In this document: positions 34,701 to 45,062 of the stretch, in pieces | Layout of the letters: each line of letters starts with the position of its first letter | Numbering within the stretch: position 1 is the first letter of the stretch | Assembly: GCA_000469685.2 (NCBI GenBank) | Contig: LS997563.1 | Location: 3,111,281 to 3,175,280 of the forward strand | Source: Haemonchus contortus | Lineage: Eukaryota > Nematoda > Chromadorea > Rhabditida > Trichostrongylidae | Direction of reading: 5' to 3' | Length of the DNA: 64,000 bases | The notes under the pieces: generated by a model | What the model saw: only the letters and a program-made list of their open reading frames with translations | What the model was told of the DNA's origin: nothing | The model's database searches: none | Translations under genes and position numbers: made by a program

Positions 34701-35205
34701 GTACAACTTTTGTCGTCACGTTCTCGTCTAATCCCTTATTTTCCTGTTTTTTTGGAACCTCATATTTCTCTAAATGAGCCGACTTTCGCCGTTTTTTCTC
34801 CGTTTTCGCCCTGTACGGGACTAACACTCCTGTTATTCGTCCAAAACTAGATATCCCGACATTATCGTGGACTCTTCCTTCACGATGTGGGCTACATATG
34901 CATCGTTGAAGCGGTTGGGAGCTCATGCTATGGTGAGGCAATTGCCCTGTACTTGTATCAGAGCAGATCAATGCAAATGGACCTATATAATTTGGACCCT
35001 TTCAAAAATTTGTAACAGGGAACTATCCCGCCTGAATATTTCAGACTTTACGCTACCTATTCGAGACATTCGCCCGTCAGTCGGTGCAGGCTTTGTGACA
35101 CCCCTGGTCGGTGAAATGATGATGATGCCAGGGCTCAGTACCCGCCCATGCTTCTTCGACATCACTATAGATCCCGTCACAGAGTTGATTGATGGACTAT
35201 TCTAA
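25778..35205 (+). CDS. Formate-tetrahydrofolate ligase (10-formyl-THF synthetase)
   Basis: Makes 10-formyl-THF from formate, THF and ATP for purine and mitochondrial one-carbon metabolism. Exons: 25778?-25928, 26054-26220, 26275-26437, 27022-27202, 27967-28043, 28104-28235, 28292-28414, 31605-31702, 31791-31959, 32019-32114, 32172-32293, 33466-33568, 33711-33816, 35045-35205. Signatures: [13 protein letters not shown] (ATP-binding loop), [72 protein letters not shown], and the C-terminal DGLF. Length is near 635 residues with no dehydrogenase/cyclohydrolase domain, unlike vertebrate MTHFD1 but like the C. elegans enzyme. The first ATG is uncertain: the frame is open upstream and an acceptor-like TTACAG precedes 25802. 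Exon 4 to 5 is out of phase by one base (see findings). Intron 9 is GC-AG. No canonical AATAAA follows the stop closely. Confidence 0.93.
26504..26762 (+). mobile_element. tRNA-derived SINE copy (ligase intron 3)
   Basis: Mutated head GGGCGGAGTTAGCGGCAAG, damaged B-box, recognisable body to TGGAAGTCGAATGCGAAGCC; followed by a G-rich tract at 26768-26808. Confidence 0.6.
28742..28830 (+). mobile_element. MITE family A, terminal fragment
   Basis: GAGGCACAGTTCACCATGAA plus CAGAATGAATCCGTGGTCCC and CCTCGTATACCATAT match the end of the family A elements; the rest is missing. Confidence 0.5.
28900..31186 (+). mobile_element. BEL/Pao-type retrotransposon remnant in ligase intron 7
   Basis: The segment starts with LTR/leader-like sequence: CAATAAATATACTGAACC at about 29209-29226 is a plausible LTR polyadenylation region, and TTTGGGGCCTGGTACGAAG near 29337 resembles the primer-binding region after a BEL 5' LTR. 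The Gag reading frame follows. There is no protease, reverse transcriptase, integrase or 3' LTR: a SINE begins directly at 31187. The 5' boundary is not defined. It is a truncated, immobile copy. Confidence 0.65.
29526..31190 (+). pseudogene. Retrotransposon Gag (DUF1759 plus zinc knuckles), one in-frame stop
   Basis: Two ORFs (29526-30317, 30372-31190) lie in the same frame, separated by TGA at 30315-30317 with open sequence on to 30372, so they read as one ancestral protein of about 550 residues. The first has a charged N-terminal coil and a DUF1759 core ([20 protein letters not shown]). The second carries [17 protein letters not shown] sequence and three cysteine motifs: [28 protein letters not shown] and [13 protein letters not shown]. 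This order is typical of BEL/Pao Gag. The rest of the frame is strikingly clean for a dead element, which suggests recent loss. It is a retrotransposon, not a virus. Confidence 0.8.
31187..31483 (-). mobile_element. tRNA-derived SINE, full-length copy (ligase intron 7)
   Basis: Minus-strand head GGCGGATGTCGTGTAGTGG, B-box GGTTCGAATCCCGG, complete body and AATCCTTTATCCTT tail. It abuts the Gag remnant exactly, so it or an associated deletion removed the rest of that element. Confidence 0.8.
32512..32600 (+). mobile_element. tRNA-like SINE head, diverged subfamily
   Basis: GGGGTAGTGGCATAAGAAGC followed by GGTTCGGGGATCGAATCC resembles the SINE head, but the downstream body differs. A similar diverged head lies at 41868-41945. 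Confidence 0.4.
33868..34386 (+). mobile_element. MITE family A, full-length copy (ligase intron 13)
   Basis: Begins AAGACACAGTTCACGATAAT and ends ATCGTGAACTGTGCTTCC, so the ends are inverted repeats. The internal sequence matches 14907-15410 throughout in the opposite orientation. The flanks do not show a clean TTAA, unlike the IFT172 copy. Confidence 0.75.
34500..34710 (+). repeat. Dispersed repeat E, copy 2
   Basis: Second copy of the block at 478-700, here directly downstream of a MITE family A copy, as a family A fragment also precedes copy 1. The two may have moved or duplicated together. Confidence 0.5.
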
Positions 35206-35536
35206 TTTGTAGTGGAAGGAATTCACTTTCCATTGCCCCATTCTCGTTAAATTAAGTATTTTGATGCAAAGTTTCAGAATAGGAATGCATTCTACACCGT
35301 ACACCTTTGTATTATAGTTGAACTACAATTGATATTTCTGTGATGCATTTAGATGTGATTTTCCATAATAGTAGAATTTATTGACTTCCATTTTTCGAAT
35401 TTCCTGGAATTTTTTTTATAATACTCAGTAAAAATGTTTATTAAGATTGAACTTTCACATGATTATTGGACGAAGAACTTACAATCTTACGGTGCTGCCA
35501 GTACCACGGAGAGCAAACAAAACGTAGCTTGACTTA

Positions 35537-36026
35537 CCAGGGAGGGGTAGTCTACTTATCTTGGAACTTTGAATTCAGACCCAGATAAATCGATGGAGTT
35601 TTGAATGCTGTTTGCGAAAATGGAAATTAAAACTGCAAAACGATTCTCCTTAAAAAGTTATAGGGGCCCGGATTTTGCTCGACAGTAGTATCAATTGTCT
35701 AAAGAAATATCAGAAAGTGTTTAAAGAGCCTTTGATGAAATGAAAAAACACTTTGCAAAAGTGCGGACAATGGCGGGGAGGGCCCCTCATTTTACGCCCA
35801 CGAAGCGAGACCACTACCACTAGGTCTCGTGGGCGTTTGATATGGAAGCGACGAGTTCGCATTTCCAATTGATACTACTGTCGAGCAAAATTCCGGCCCC
35901 CATAACTTTTTAAGGAGAACCATTTTGCAGTTTTAATTTCCATTTTCGTAAACAGCATTCAAAACTCTATCGATTTATCTGGGTCTGAATTCAAAGTTCC
36001 AAGATAAGTAGACTACCCCTCCCTGG
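35537..36026. mobile_element. Foldback MITE (family C) with TTA target duplication
   Basis: About 165 bp at the left (CCAGGGAGGGGTAGTCTACT onward) recurs almost perfectly inverted at the right end. TTA sits directly outside both ends (35534-35536 and 36027-36029). About 160 bp of unique centre separates the arms, including a second small palindrome around the CCCACGA/TCGTGGG words at 35800-35835. TTA duplication with CC/GG termini suggests PIF/Harbinger. Non-coding; arm identity is high, so the insertion is fairly young. Confidence 0.85.
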
Positions 36027-36414
36027 TTAGAACACGAAAAATGGACGAGTTGCCAATTTTTGTGGGGGATACGGTAGGATAGTCGATAAAATTCAGGGCT
36101 AATGCTGAGACAATCCCGTAAAAGTGAACCACTTTACCAATGGGCGGTTATGACGCGAAGTTGAGGACGGTAATGTATCAGAACTCCGAAGAACGAGCTT
36201 TTCGTCTCTTTTCCCTCTCAGGAATGGTGGGAAAGGGTGCACACATCCATTTGATTTAATTATTTGAATAAAGTTTGAATCATTAACTACAGGGCTCCAA
36301 AAATGACGGAATGGGCGGCTCTAATATGAAGAATCTTCCCGAAGAATCTGCCGAAATAATAGAAGATAAAACAGCACAGCGTCATTGGCTACTTTATTAT
36401 TCTTCTTCTACAGC

Positions 36415-36700
36415 GTAAAGATCAAGTTTTTGGCGTTAATCAATCCAGCATTTAGGATGAGCCTACGCATTCAACTACCACTCAGAATCGTGGTGACGTT
36501 CTAATATGTGTTGGCCTATACAACGACGGTGGTCAGCCGATGTACAAGTCAGAGCATTTGTCCGCTGAGGCGAGTTTGATGCCACCTAACTGAATTCGGA
36601 GAGGTAGAATGCTTAGCTGGCCTGCACGTGTGCAGATGTGGGAATTGAACTGAGGCAAATGGTATGGATCACTGCGTCACTTGCCATTATGCTTACTCGA
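36415..36700 (-). mobile_element. tRNA-derived SINE, diverged copy
   Basis: Body words TGGCCTATACAACGACGGTG and CAGCCGATGTACAAGTCAGA remain; the B-box is mutated (GGAATTGAAC on the plus strand) and the head is poorly kept. Confidence 0.6.
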
Positions 36701-38910
36701 TAATTCTTCTTATATTGTATATACACTAGCATCGAGAATAGTTCGCGAGATTTTTAGTAGACTCTTGCTTTTGTATACACCTCTTCCTGGCCACCCATGG
36801 GAGCTACTGAAGGCCTCGTGGGCGGCTTGTCGCCTTCATTATTTCATCTACCAAAACCTGAAATTAGCATCGAGAATGGTTCGCAGGATTTCTTTTGGAC
36901 TATTGATTTTGTATACACCTCTTCGTCCGTATTCAGGCCATCCATTATTTCCTTGAAGGCGACCTGAACAACAAAAAGAAACAGCTTTTGAGAATTACTT
37001 CATGTATTTTCATGTATTAGGTGTTTCAAAAAGTTCTGTCGTTCTTCAACGCTTAACTTTCAGTGCACATATCTCGGCTCGAACAAAACTTTATCAATCG
37101 AAATAAAAAACATTATTGTCTACACACTTTTGCCAACGAGTAACAGGTTTGCCTATCCCGGTTGCGTAGAACTCTGGAGATTTAGAAGCGATGAATTTGA
37201 AGAAGGTCGATTTGACATCGTGTCGATTGTTGAAGCGTTTCTCCTGAAGGAAGTTGTTCAGATACATAAAGAAGTGCCACTCGGTTGGAGCGAGGTCAGA
37301 TGAGTACGATGGGTGTAGCAGGGTTCTATAGCCAAGCTCGTTCAATTTCTTCAGAGTGGTCTGTGCGACATGGGGGCGCCCGTTGTCGTGGAGAAGGTCG
37401 GTCTCTTCCTGTTCACCAGTCCAGAGCTCATGAGCTGCAGCTTCCGGTGCATTTCACCGAAATCATGGCAGCATCTTTCAGATGTGATAGTTTCGCCCGG
37501 ATCCAAAAAGCTGTGATGGATGAAACAGCCGTTGACCACTGAACTATCACCATCACTTTCTTTGACTGCTGTTTCAACTTCGGAGAATGTTGCGAAGCTT
37601 GATCCTTGTCCAACCACTGTCCAAAACACCGCCGATCGTCGTATAAAGGAGAGCAGAAGAGATCTCGAAACGACGGTTGTTTTGCTCGTCACTCAATCCG
37701 TGCGGCACCCACTTACATATTGAGCTTCTTCGACTTCCCAATCTCTCGCATGTGGCTGAAAACCGTTCCAATCAATACAATCAGTTCAGAGTAGATATTC
37801 CTCAGGATTATACGGTGATTCGCCTCGACCATTGCTTTCAATTCGATGGCCTACCTCCACGATTAACATCTTCGAGACTCTCGTCGCCGTTACGGATTTT
37901 CTCGAACCGTTGCTGTGTAGTACGTACAATTGCTGTTCCTGGACCGCTATGTTGATATATCGGGCCGTGTCCGCTGCATTCCTGTCTGGTTTGAATTGGA
38001 AAAGGAAGATGGTGCAAATTTGTCGTTTGTCCATGTTGTTTCCAAGCTTCTGCAATAGCTAGGAAGCCACTATAAAGCGAAGCTGATACAATATTCGGAA
38101 AGAGCAGGAAATACTCTCGAACGGTATACTACACAACAGCAGAGAAACCAAAAATACTTCAGAAGAGAGCGTCCAAAAGTAAACCATCCAAAAACGAAAG
38201 AACTTTCGGAAAGGCCTAACTTTTTTCCTTTTTTGTTGATACCCTTTTTTCGTGTCCAAGTGTACATGCTCAAGGCCTTGTAGGCGGCTTTTTATCTGTA
38301 GCATTTTCTCAAGTAGAACCTAAAAGAACAGTAAGGAACAGTTTCCGAGAATGTTTTTATTTGCTTTTGCTCTAATATGTGCCGCTTTATTTGTAACCAG
38401 GAGTAGTTGTTGTTGGCCACGCATTAACCTAAAACAACGATAAAAACAGCTTCAGGGATCTTTTGTCTCATGAGCCCTTGCTTCTTTAATACCCTTGTCC
38501 AACGCGTATTTACTGTAGGATACGTAGGTATAATTTCATCTATAACGCTTCCCTGAGTAGAACCTAAAACAACAATAAAAAATGTCACAGAATCTTTCTT
38601 TTGTGAGCTACAGTTTTGTAAATACCTTTCCGCATGTATCCAGGAGTAGTTCCGCTGGGATACGTAGGCCGAATTTCACCATCATTTCCTTAAAGAAAAA
38701 TTGAAAACGAAAAATCCCTGAAATTAGAAACGTTCCCATATCAGAAATTGTCCTTTTGTATGCTATTCCCATTGTTTATACCCTTCTTCATGTATCCAGG
38801 AGTGGTCCCGCTGGGATGCATAGACGATCTTTTGGCAACAACATCTTGTTCGATAGAACGTTTAGAAAGTACAATAGTTATTCTTTCAACACGTTGACGA
38901 CGAGAGCGTT
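36700..38910 (-). repeat. Tandem array of ~130-bp mini-exon units, split by a mariner
   Basis: Units carry an intron 3' part, a TTTTAG/TTCAG acceptor, a 45-77-nt exon and a GTATWYAC donor. Besides the three repeated exons used in the gene above, exon-like copies lie at about 36919-36963 (in frame, GNNGWPEYGRR) and 36781-36857 (one TGA). Others are at about 38230-38320 (two stops) and 39541-39607 (frame broken). Intronic words such as GCATCGAGAAT and TTTTGTATACACCTCTTC repeat too. The mariner remnant at 37017-38034 interrupts the array. Confidence 0.65.
37017..38034 (-). pseudogene. Mariner-family transposase remnant
   Basis: Minus-strand pieces follow mariner order: MDKRQICTIFLFQFKPDRNA (start at 38034), then KWVPHGLSDEQNNRRFEISS, then a FGEMHRKL..LVNRKRP stretch, then GYRTLLHPSYSSDLAPTEWH near the C-terminus. 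They lie in several frames, so frameshifts and stops have killed it. The 3' inverted terminus TTAGGTGTTTCAAAAAGTTC is present at 37017, preceded by TA. I find no matching 5' terminus above 38034, so that end is deleted. Confidence 0.85.
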
Positions 38911-39819
38911 TTTCGTTCGCGCGCCCATGGGACGAGACCGTTTGAAAGCGCTGACTAATCGTCGGTCACCATTGACAGACATCGTCCCACGGAACAGACA
39001 CAATATTTTGTTTACTGTATTCATAAGTAATAAGCTATATTTGTGTGGAACAAGTAAAGACTCCTGGAAACAAGAGAAAAACTTGTATTCTGTCAAGATT
39101 TGGGTGAATATCCTAAAGTCGTGGGACTTTGTAGGCCATTTCGATGTATTGAAGCTTTGAATAGTGAACATTCATAGATGGTACTATTTAATCGTTTGGA
39201 GGGAACAAGATTAGAGGTAAGGCGACAATTGTTGGAAGGAATCAAATTTTAATTGTTATCTGATATGATGTATGACTCCTCACTCGATACTTAATATTTC
39301 CATAAAAACCTCAGATTTAGAAGGATCACGGGTCTACGCTAAAGTTAGTAAGTAAATAAAGAAATGTAAAATATGAAACAAAAAAACCTGAGAATTTCTT
39401 CATTTAGCTGACTTACAGTGCTGTCGGTCACCATGGACCGACATCGTCCCTCGAGACAGACTGGCTGTCGATCAACATTGACCGACATTGTCGCCAACGT
39501 GTTCAAGCCGGAGAATCATGATTCTTCTGCTATTGTATATACCCTCGTCTTCTTATCCAATGATTGTTCCTCAGACCACATAGGTAATTTTTTTTTCATT
39601 TTTTTTGACTAGAACCAAAAAAAAGCAGTAAAAATCAGCATCAGGGAGCCTTTGTTTTATGCTTCTGTTTCGGTATTGCTTTTCCTAGAGCTTCCTCCTC
39701 CTTTGGAGACTTCGTGCTGAAGCGAACAGGCTCACAACGGTGATTCGGTACTTACCTTTTTTAGTTTCCGCGGTTGACAACGATACGAAGAGAAGGAGAG
39801 CGAAAAGTAGGGCCTTCAT
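38387..39819 (-). CDS. Predicted secreted ~100-residue protein built from duplicated mini-exons
   Basis: I do not recognise the family. Five exons join in frame to 303 nt ending in TAA: 39756-39819, 38782-38844, 38626-38688, 38493-38563, 38387-38428. Exon 1 encodes a textbook signal peptide (MKALLFALLLFVSLSTAETK). Exons 2 and 3 are both 63 nt, both phase 1-1, and both end in PSGTTPGYM then K/R-K-G. Exon 4 has the related PTYPTVNT; the last exon gives PTTTTPGYK and stop, with AATAAA overlapping the stop (38386-38391). The mature product is Thr/Pro/Gly-rich, has no cysteine and contains KR, KK and RK pairs, so a peptide precursor is possible but unproven. The exon 2 acceptor (AACAAG) is weak. 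Exon 1 is followed by a good GTAAGT donor. Expression cannot be judged. Confidence 0.6.
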
Positions 39820-40432
39820 GGTTAACAGTGCCGCGTGAACGAATAAGATGACGGGTGAAGCTTTTTACACAGATTGTGCACAGCTTTTAGAAAAAAACTT
39901 CAGACCTATTGAAATCCTTTAGTTCGGGCAATGTGGAATGCAATACCGTCATTTTGATGGCATTTTATATGCAGATTTGTGAAAAGAAAAAGGGTCTTCA
40001 GACTCTCGCTCTTCTGAATGCTATTTCGTCACAAATGGAAAGGGATGGAATATGTATTTATGGCTATTCCCCATAAATATCTATGATTGAATTGGAAGTC
40101 CTGTCCTCGTGGGGCGTCTTAAAATATTTTTGAATGGAGCTGACAATGAGTTATCTCTCGATTCTGCTCCTAGTTGCCCTTGTACTAAACCCTGCATCAC
40201 GAAAATTTCGATTTTGTGTCTTCTCTTCCAAGACAGATGACCTCTGCGAGGCAAAGTGCGTATTGCTTCCAAACAAACAAACAAACAAACATTTGCGACA
40301 CTTTCTCTCCTATACGGAACCCTCCAAGTGCAAATTCTAATGCACTAGATTTCAAAACCTTCGTGCTGTCTAGGGTGATCCCATACTTATGAAACGTACT
40401 GCATAATAGGATATACTTAACAGTTGGGCGGA

Positions 40433-40700
40433 AGTGGTGTGGAGGCAAGTGGCGCACAACCCCACACTCATGATCACGGGTTCAAACCCCGGATCGATGT
40501 CTGTCCAGGCCAGAAAAGCCTTCCATTCCTCCGGAGTCGTTTAATTGGTACCAGACTAGTTTGGGAGGATGAAAGCACTACTTGTAGATCGGCTGACCAC
40601 TGCAAGTCATTGCATAGACCACGTACGCATTCACTACGCCACTACGATTCTGAATGGAAGTCGTATGCGGGGGCTTCCTTCAGACGGGATTGATTAACTT
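40433..40700 (+). mobile_element. tRNA-derived SINE, full-length copy
   Basis: Head GGGCGGAAGTGGTGTGGAGG, B-box GGGTTCAAACCCCGG, complete body, end GGGATTGATTAACTTA. An (AAAC)n tract lies just upstream at 40267-40291. Confidence 0.8.
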
Positions 40701-41011
40701 AGTGGATCGATTTGTTTGTCAGTCCACTTTTATTCAATCATTTTGCAAGTTCTGCGATCTTCTCACTTCCTTCATCACCCATGTACTATTCCTTCTCAAC
40801 ACTTTCGTTCCTTAACTTGAGAACTGTACCTAAAATCATCGCGAACTGAGCCTTCAGGCCCTCGGGAGTGATTGTAACGGCCTGGACCTGAAGTGGACAT
40901 CGGAAAGGTCAGATCTTTCAACAGCACCCGAGAAACTTCGAGTGCTCTGCTGAGTGTTCGTATCCCTACTTACGTGACACTAAATGAAACCATCTATAAG
41001 TCGGAGCTAGC

Positions 41012-41017
41012 TTTATT
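41012..41017 (-). terminator. Candidate polyadenylation signal of the PTR gene
   Basis: AATAAA on the minus strand about 170 bp after the stop codon of the patched-related gene; the first canonical signal downstream of it. Confidence 0.45.
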
Positions 41018-41184
41018 CAATTTTTTGTTATTTGCACTTATAGAACGATGTCAACAAAACACTTCCGTAATATAAATTATGTACAAGAAATGCAACAGAT
41101 ACAACGCCCAACCAGCGATCAGTTCCAGCTTTCAATAAAGTTTCATTGAAGGCTAGAACCTTTCTCTGGTAAGTGGAGTGGTTG

Positions 41185-44100
41185 TCAGGATACATTAACC
41201 GGGACTGTTATAGCATAGACACTGCCTTTGGAGGGAGTTGCCTTAGTTTTCTTTTCGTCAGACCGCCGCTGTAGGCGAGAGTTGAGCCGTTCCACGTACG
41301 GTGTAGTGACGGCAAGTACAATCGGTAGGAGCACAAGAGCATGGAAGACACCTGGAACAGTTTAACCATGAGAGTAACTATTCGGTGGTTGAAGCCAAGA
41401 TATGATAACTGACCGATAGTAAGCACCAGGAAGATTGTTTTGAAAAAGACAAGTACCATGTACGAGTTGATGAACGCAAGTACCGTGACGCCAAGAATTG
41501 TCGACATGCTGCCATGTACGACTGTAATTTGTCAATAAATCTCAACAGAGAAAATTCTGGCATGAAAACTCACAAGAATAGCGGGTCGTGGGCAAAAATT
41601 CGGAGTCGGACGGGATTAAATCCCCAGTTAGTTGAGTCATTCGGGTTTATCACTAACTTTACTGAGACCTCGCTTGCCATTGAGACAGCTCCCATTAAGC
41701 TTCCTTTTATCTCTCTAGACTTTCATTACATTTTCAAAAAGGGCTCGCACTTCTCCAGAAGATCATAAACAAGCATAAGGATACACTAGGGCAAGCGGGT
41801 GAACTGGCAATGGTCGTGTTCGCTACGCTCTCTTACGTGCATATGGACGTCAACTTGAGAGAGGTGCGGTGAATCCAAGTGGTGCGCTACCGCGGACATG
41901 GTCCGAGAATCGAATCCCAATCGTCGCGGTCCCAAAAGTTACTGTCGCGAGTCCCATTCTATCAATAAACATAAAGGGGATTGGATAACTCTTACAGACA
42001 ATTATAAACGATAGTCTTTTGGAAACAGTCAGGCCATTCTTGGAGTGCGCCATCGCATTCGACTTGCACTCAAAATCGTAGTAGCGGGTTGTATAACTTA
42101 TACATTGACTTGCGGTGGGCAGCCGATACACAAGTCTGTTTTTTTATCCTCCCAGACGGCTCTGGCACCCGGGCCCAGAAAGGATGGAAAGCTTGGTTGG
42201 TCATGTTGAGTATCGAACGACCAAGCCCAGGCTTTATCATAAACAATGACAAATAGCTGTAACAGTAAGTAACAAACAAATAGCTGCAATAACGATCTTT
42301 TCCAATGTCCGCTTCGAAAGGTTATTGTTGGCAACTTACAACATTGACGAACTGACCTGGCCACGCTAGTTTTTCCATTGCAATGATACATCTTTCTTTT
42401 GGCGACAGATTTTCCTCATTGCTGACGAAGCCGTGTGTGACATGGGCTGTAAACACCTTTATCAACGGGGAATACTTCGAAAGAATGAGGGGAAGCACAC
42501 TTTTCGAGACCCATCTAGGAACAGAAGTACAAAAACTCTGCTATGATTTCACTTTCTAAATGGGATGCTCGAAGTTACATGCATGAAATCATCCCGGTAG
42601 CAGCGGTACAGTAATGGATTCAAGTTTGGATACAATTCTGTTTCTCACCTGAAAATTCGATGGAGAACCCAATACTCAAGATTATTGTAATCATGAATAT
42701 CGGATCAAGTTTCACGCTCCACAATGAAAGCAAGCCGATCACGCCTGAAAACGGTTATATTGGTTGATAACACTTCGTCTACAGCAGTCTTCCGTGATGG
42801 ACAGCAGCGAAGGGAAGTAAGTCGGAAAGTGAGCAGGGACGTACCGACATCGATGGTGATGATGGCGATAGTGATCCAAACAGCACAAAGAGGATTGGGT
42901 ATGAAAAGAAGACTGATAATTATCATACAGACCACAGCCAAGGAGTCGTTTTGGATAGTTGACTGCAGAATTACATTCAACTGAAAGTGGCCTAGGCAAT
43001 GTTGGAATAACTCCTTGAGCGCTTAGCATCGGTAGCTACCTGATCAGCAATCGCACGGCTATATTGGTAAGTGAAAATCTCAAGATCAGGGTGTTGAGCG
43101 GCCAGATCCCGCACTTCCTCAGTCACCATGACAAGATCCGTTGGAGTAGAAAGGTCATGGAGTCCAATTCTGAAGCGGAACGACACCAACGACAGATGAT
43201 CGTAATCTGAGGTGTTCGCCCACACGAAGTCTTGGGACCTGAAATGGAAAGTGGTGGGAAATGATTAGTTCGGGAATGTATATTTTACCAAAGTTTGTAG
43301 AAGGCAAACAGTTGAGACCACTCGTACACGCCGATTACCCAGGATTCACGATCATCATTCAGAAAAGAACCCGTCAGATTAGCGTATTTGAGGTATTCTC
43401 TGAGCCATAAGGAAGTGCTCTTGGGACCATTACCTGTGATTGTAGTTTATATGAAACATTTCATGCATAATACACCTTAGAAAGCTGTAGGAGGTCTTAC
43501 TGTAAGAGATCTGTTCAAATTTCTGAGCGATTTGTTCAATTCGCTCTCGGTTTTCTGCTATCGACATGTCTGGAGCTTTTTTGATGGCAACCTCGATCTA
43601 GATAGGACTCTGTTGATTTCGTCCACTTCTGTCGGATTCTCATAAAAGGGCTTACCTGGTCACCGCTGGGGAAAAGCTCGATTTCTCTAGCAAATGCCTC
43701 TACTAGAGGGTCAGTTTGTAGTAGTAACTTGTCATAATCCAAGCCCTGTTCCATTACTGATATGCCGTAGACTGAGATCTGGAAATATTTTATTTCTAAG
43801 AGATACCTTTCGTCATACTGTCCTAACCCTGAACTAGAAGCATCCACCCCTCAATCGACGTGCATACTTCCAGTCAACACAAGCTTTTATGACCATAAAA
43901 CTGGCTTCGATTATTAGGGTTTGCCTAATACCTTTTGGTCCAAAAAAGCGGTGTGATCACGAATGCCTATCAATATTTACTTAAACATAGTTTTAAATGT
44001 AATATGAATCCGACCTACCACTAGATAAGCTATAAATATGATGGCTACTCCGATCTTAGTTCTGAGATCAAGAAGGAAGGGAACATAATAGCTTCTGAAA

Positions 44101-45062
44101 TATAATCATTTAGAATTCCTCGCCATAAAAATAAAGTACATACATAGTGGTATTGCATAGGGTAATGCTCACAATAACGGTCGACCCTAGGTACATTTTT
44201 CGGAAAAAAACTCTCAGATTAATTTGGACCTGGACTAGACTTGTCTTGCCCGAGATATATGTTCGAAACGTGAACTGTTGAAATGCTGCAGCCTTTGGGA
44301 CGTCGCTAGGAAATGACTTCAGGGTGGTTAATAAAATGACACTATTCTTTTCCCGTTCTAGAGCAAACCATCAATGAAATTGCTTTGGAACAGAGCATAG
44401 GAAAGTTCCAATGCACCGTCATAGCGTCCCTATTGTATTTTATTTTCGTGACATTACTGGGAAACGTCATCAGCTCATGTGAAGTTAGCCAGAATATAGT
44501 TAGGCTTACTTACCCACTAGTTTTGATGAGTTTCAGCAATATAGGCCATAAGTCTTGCTTTAAGTTCACCCCAGAAAGGATTGAGACAACAGTTCTGAAG
44601 AAAGTGAATGGGACCAATGGAGTTCCTGGCCTTGTCGCCTCCAAATAGGGGGACCCACGAAACGAAGCTCTAGGAGGGAATAGGATGGTTTGCATGACCC
44701 TAGGATCCCAGTAAATTTTATGAATTTATAAGGAAATTAGTCCCAGTAATGGCTCTACTGAACAGGATTCAGCGAACCTCATCATTGCAAAAAGCGCCTT
44801 CAAGGACGTACCTGAAAAATCGCCCCATTCGACCGCGATTCAGCGCTTTCATTTCCTCTTCAGGCGGTACGGGAAGCACTTCGTCGCGCGAATCCTACAA
44901 AAAGGAAAACGTGGATTTTTTCTGAGAACATATACTCCACTTTGAACTTCAAACTAGACCACAAAAAAAGAACTACCTCGCTTGGAGCGCTGTTTTCGCT
45001 CACGGTGCTTTTGTAGCGTGGAGACATTCTGCTTGCCGAAAAACTGTTCAGATTGTTTTTCG
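41185..45062 (-). other. PTR exon map, C-terminal half
   Basis: Exons in transcription order: 44977-45062, 44812-44894, 44019-44094, 43656-43778, 43501-43597, 43289-43433, 43040-43238, 42845-42980, 42649-42744, 42357-42446, 41414-41521, 41185-41351. The 44977-45062 and 44812-44894 exons encode a cytosolic linker rich in charged residues and serine between the two transmembrane modules. The intron 44095-44811 contains an unrelated open frame (44385-44648). A SINE lies in the intron 41522-42356. Confidence 0.85.

Noticed and set aside
38878..39171. 97-codon minus ORF in the large intron of the mini-exon gene
   Set aside because: No signal peptide or repeat motif; it has no start or splice context consistent with the gene, although part of it resembles 39418-39500.
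39418..39500. Repeated ACCGACATCGTC/ACCGACATTGTC words as a regulatory array
   Set aside because: Only a few imperfect copies inside an intron with matching text at 38.96-38.99 kb; better explained as part of the same local duplication.
40267..40291. (AAAC)n tract as a possible CRISPR-like or functional repeat
   Set aside because: A simple microsatellite; no spacers. No CRISPR array is expected or present in this eukaryotic window.
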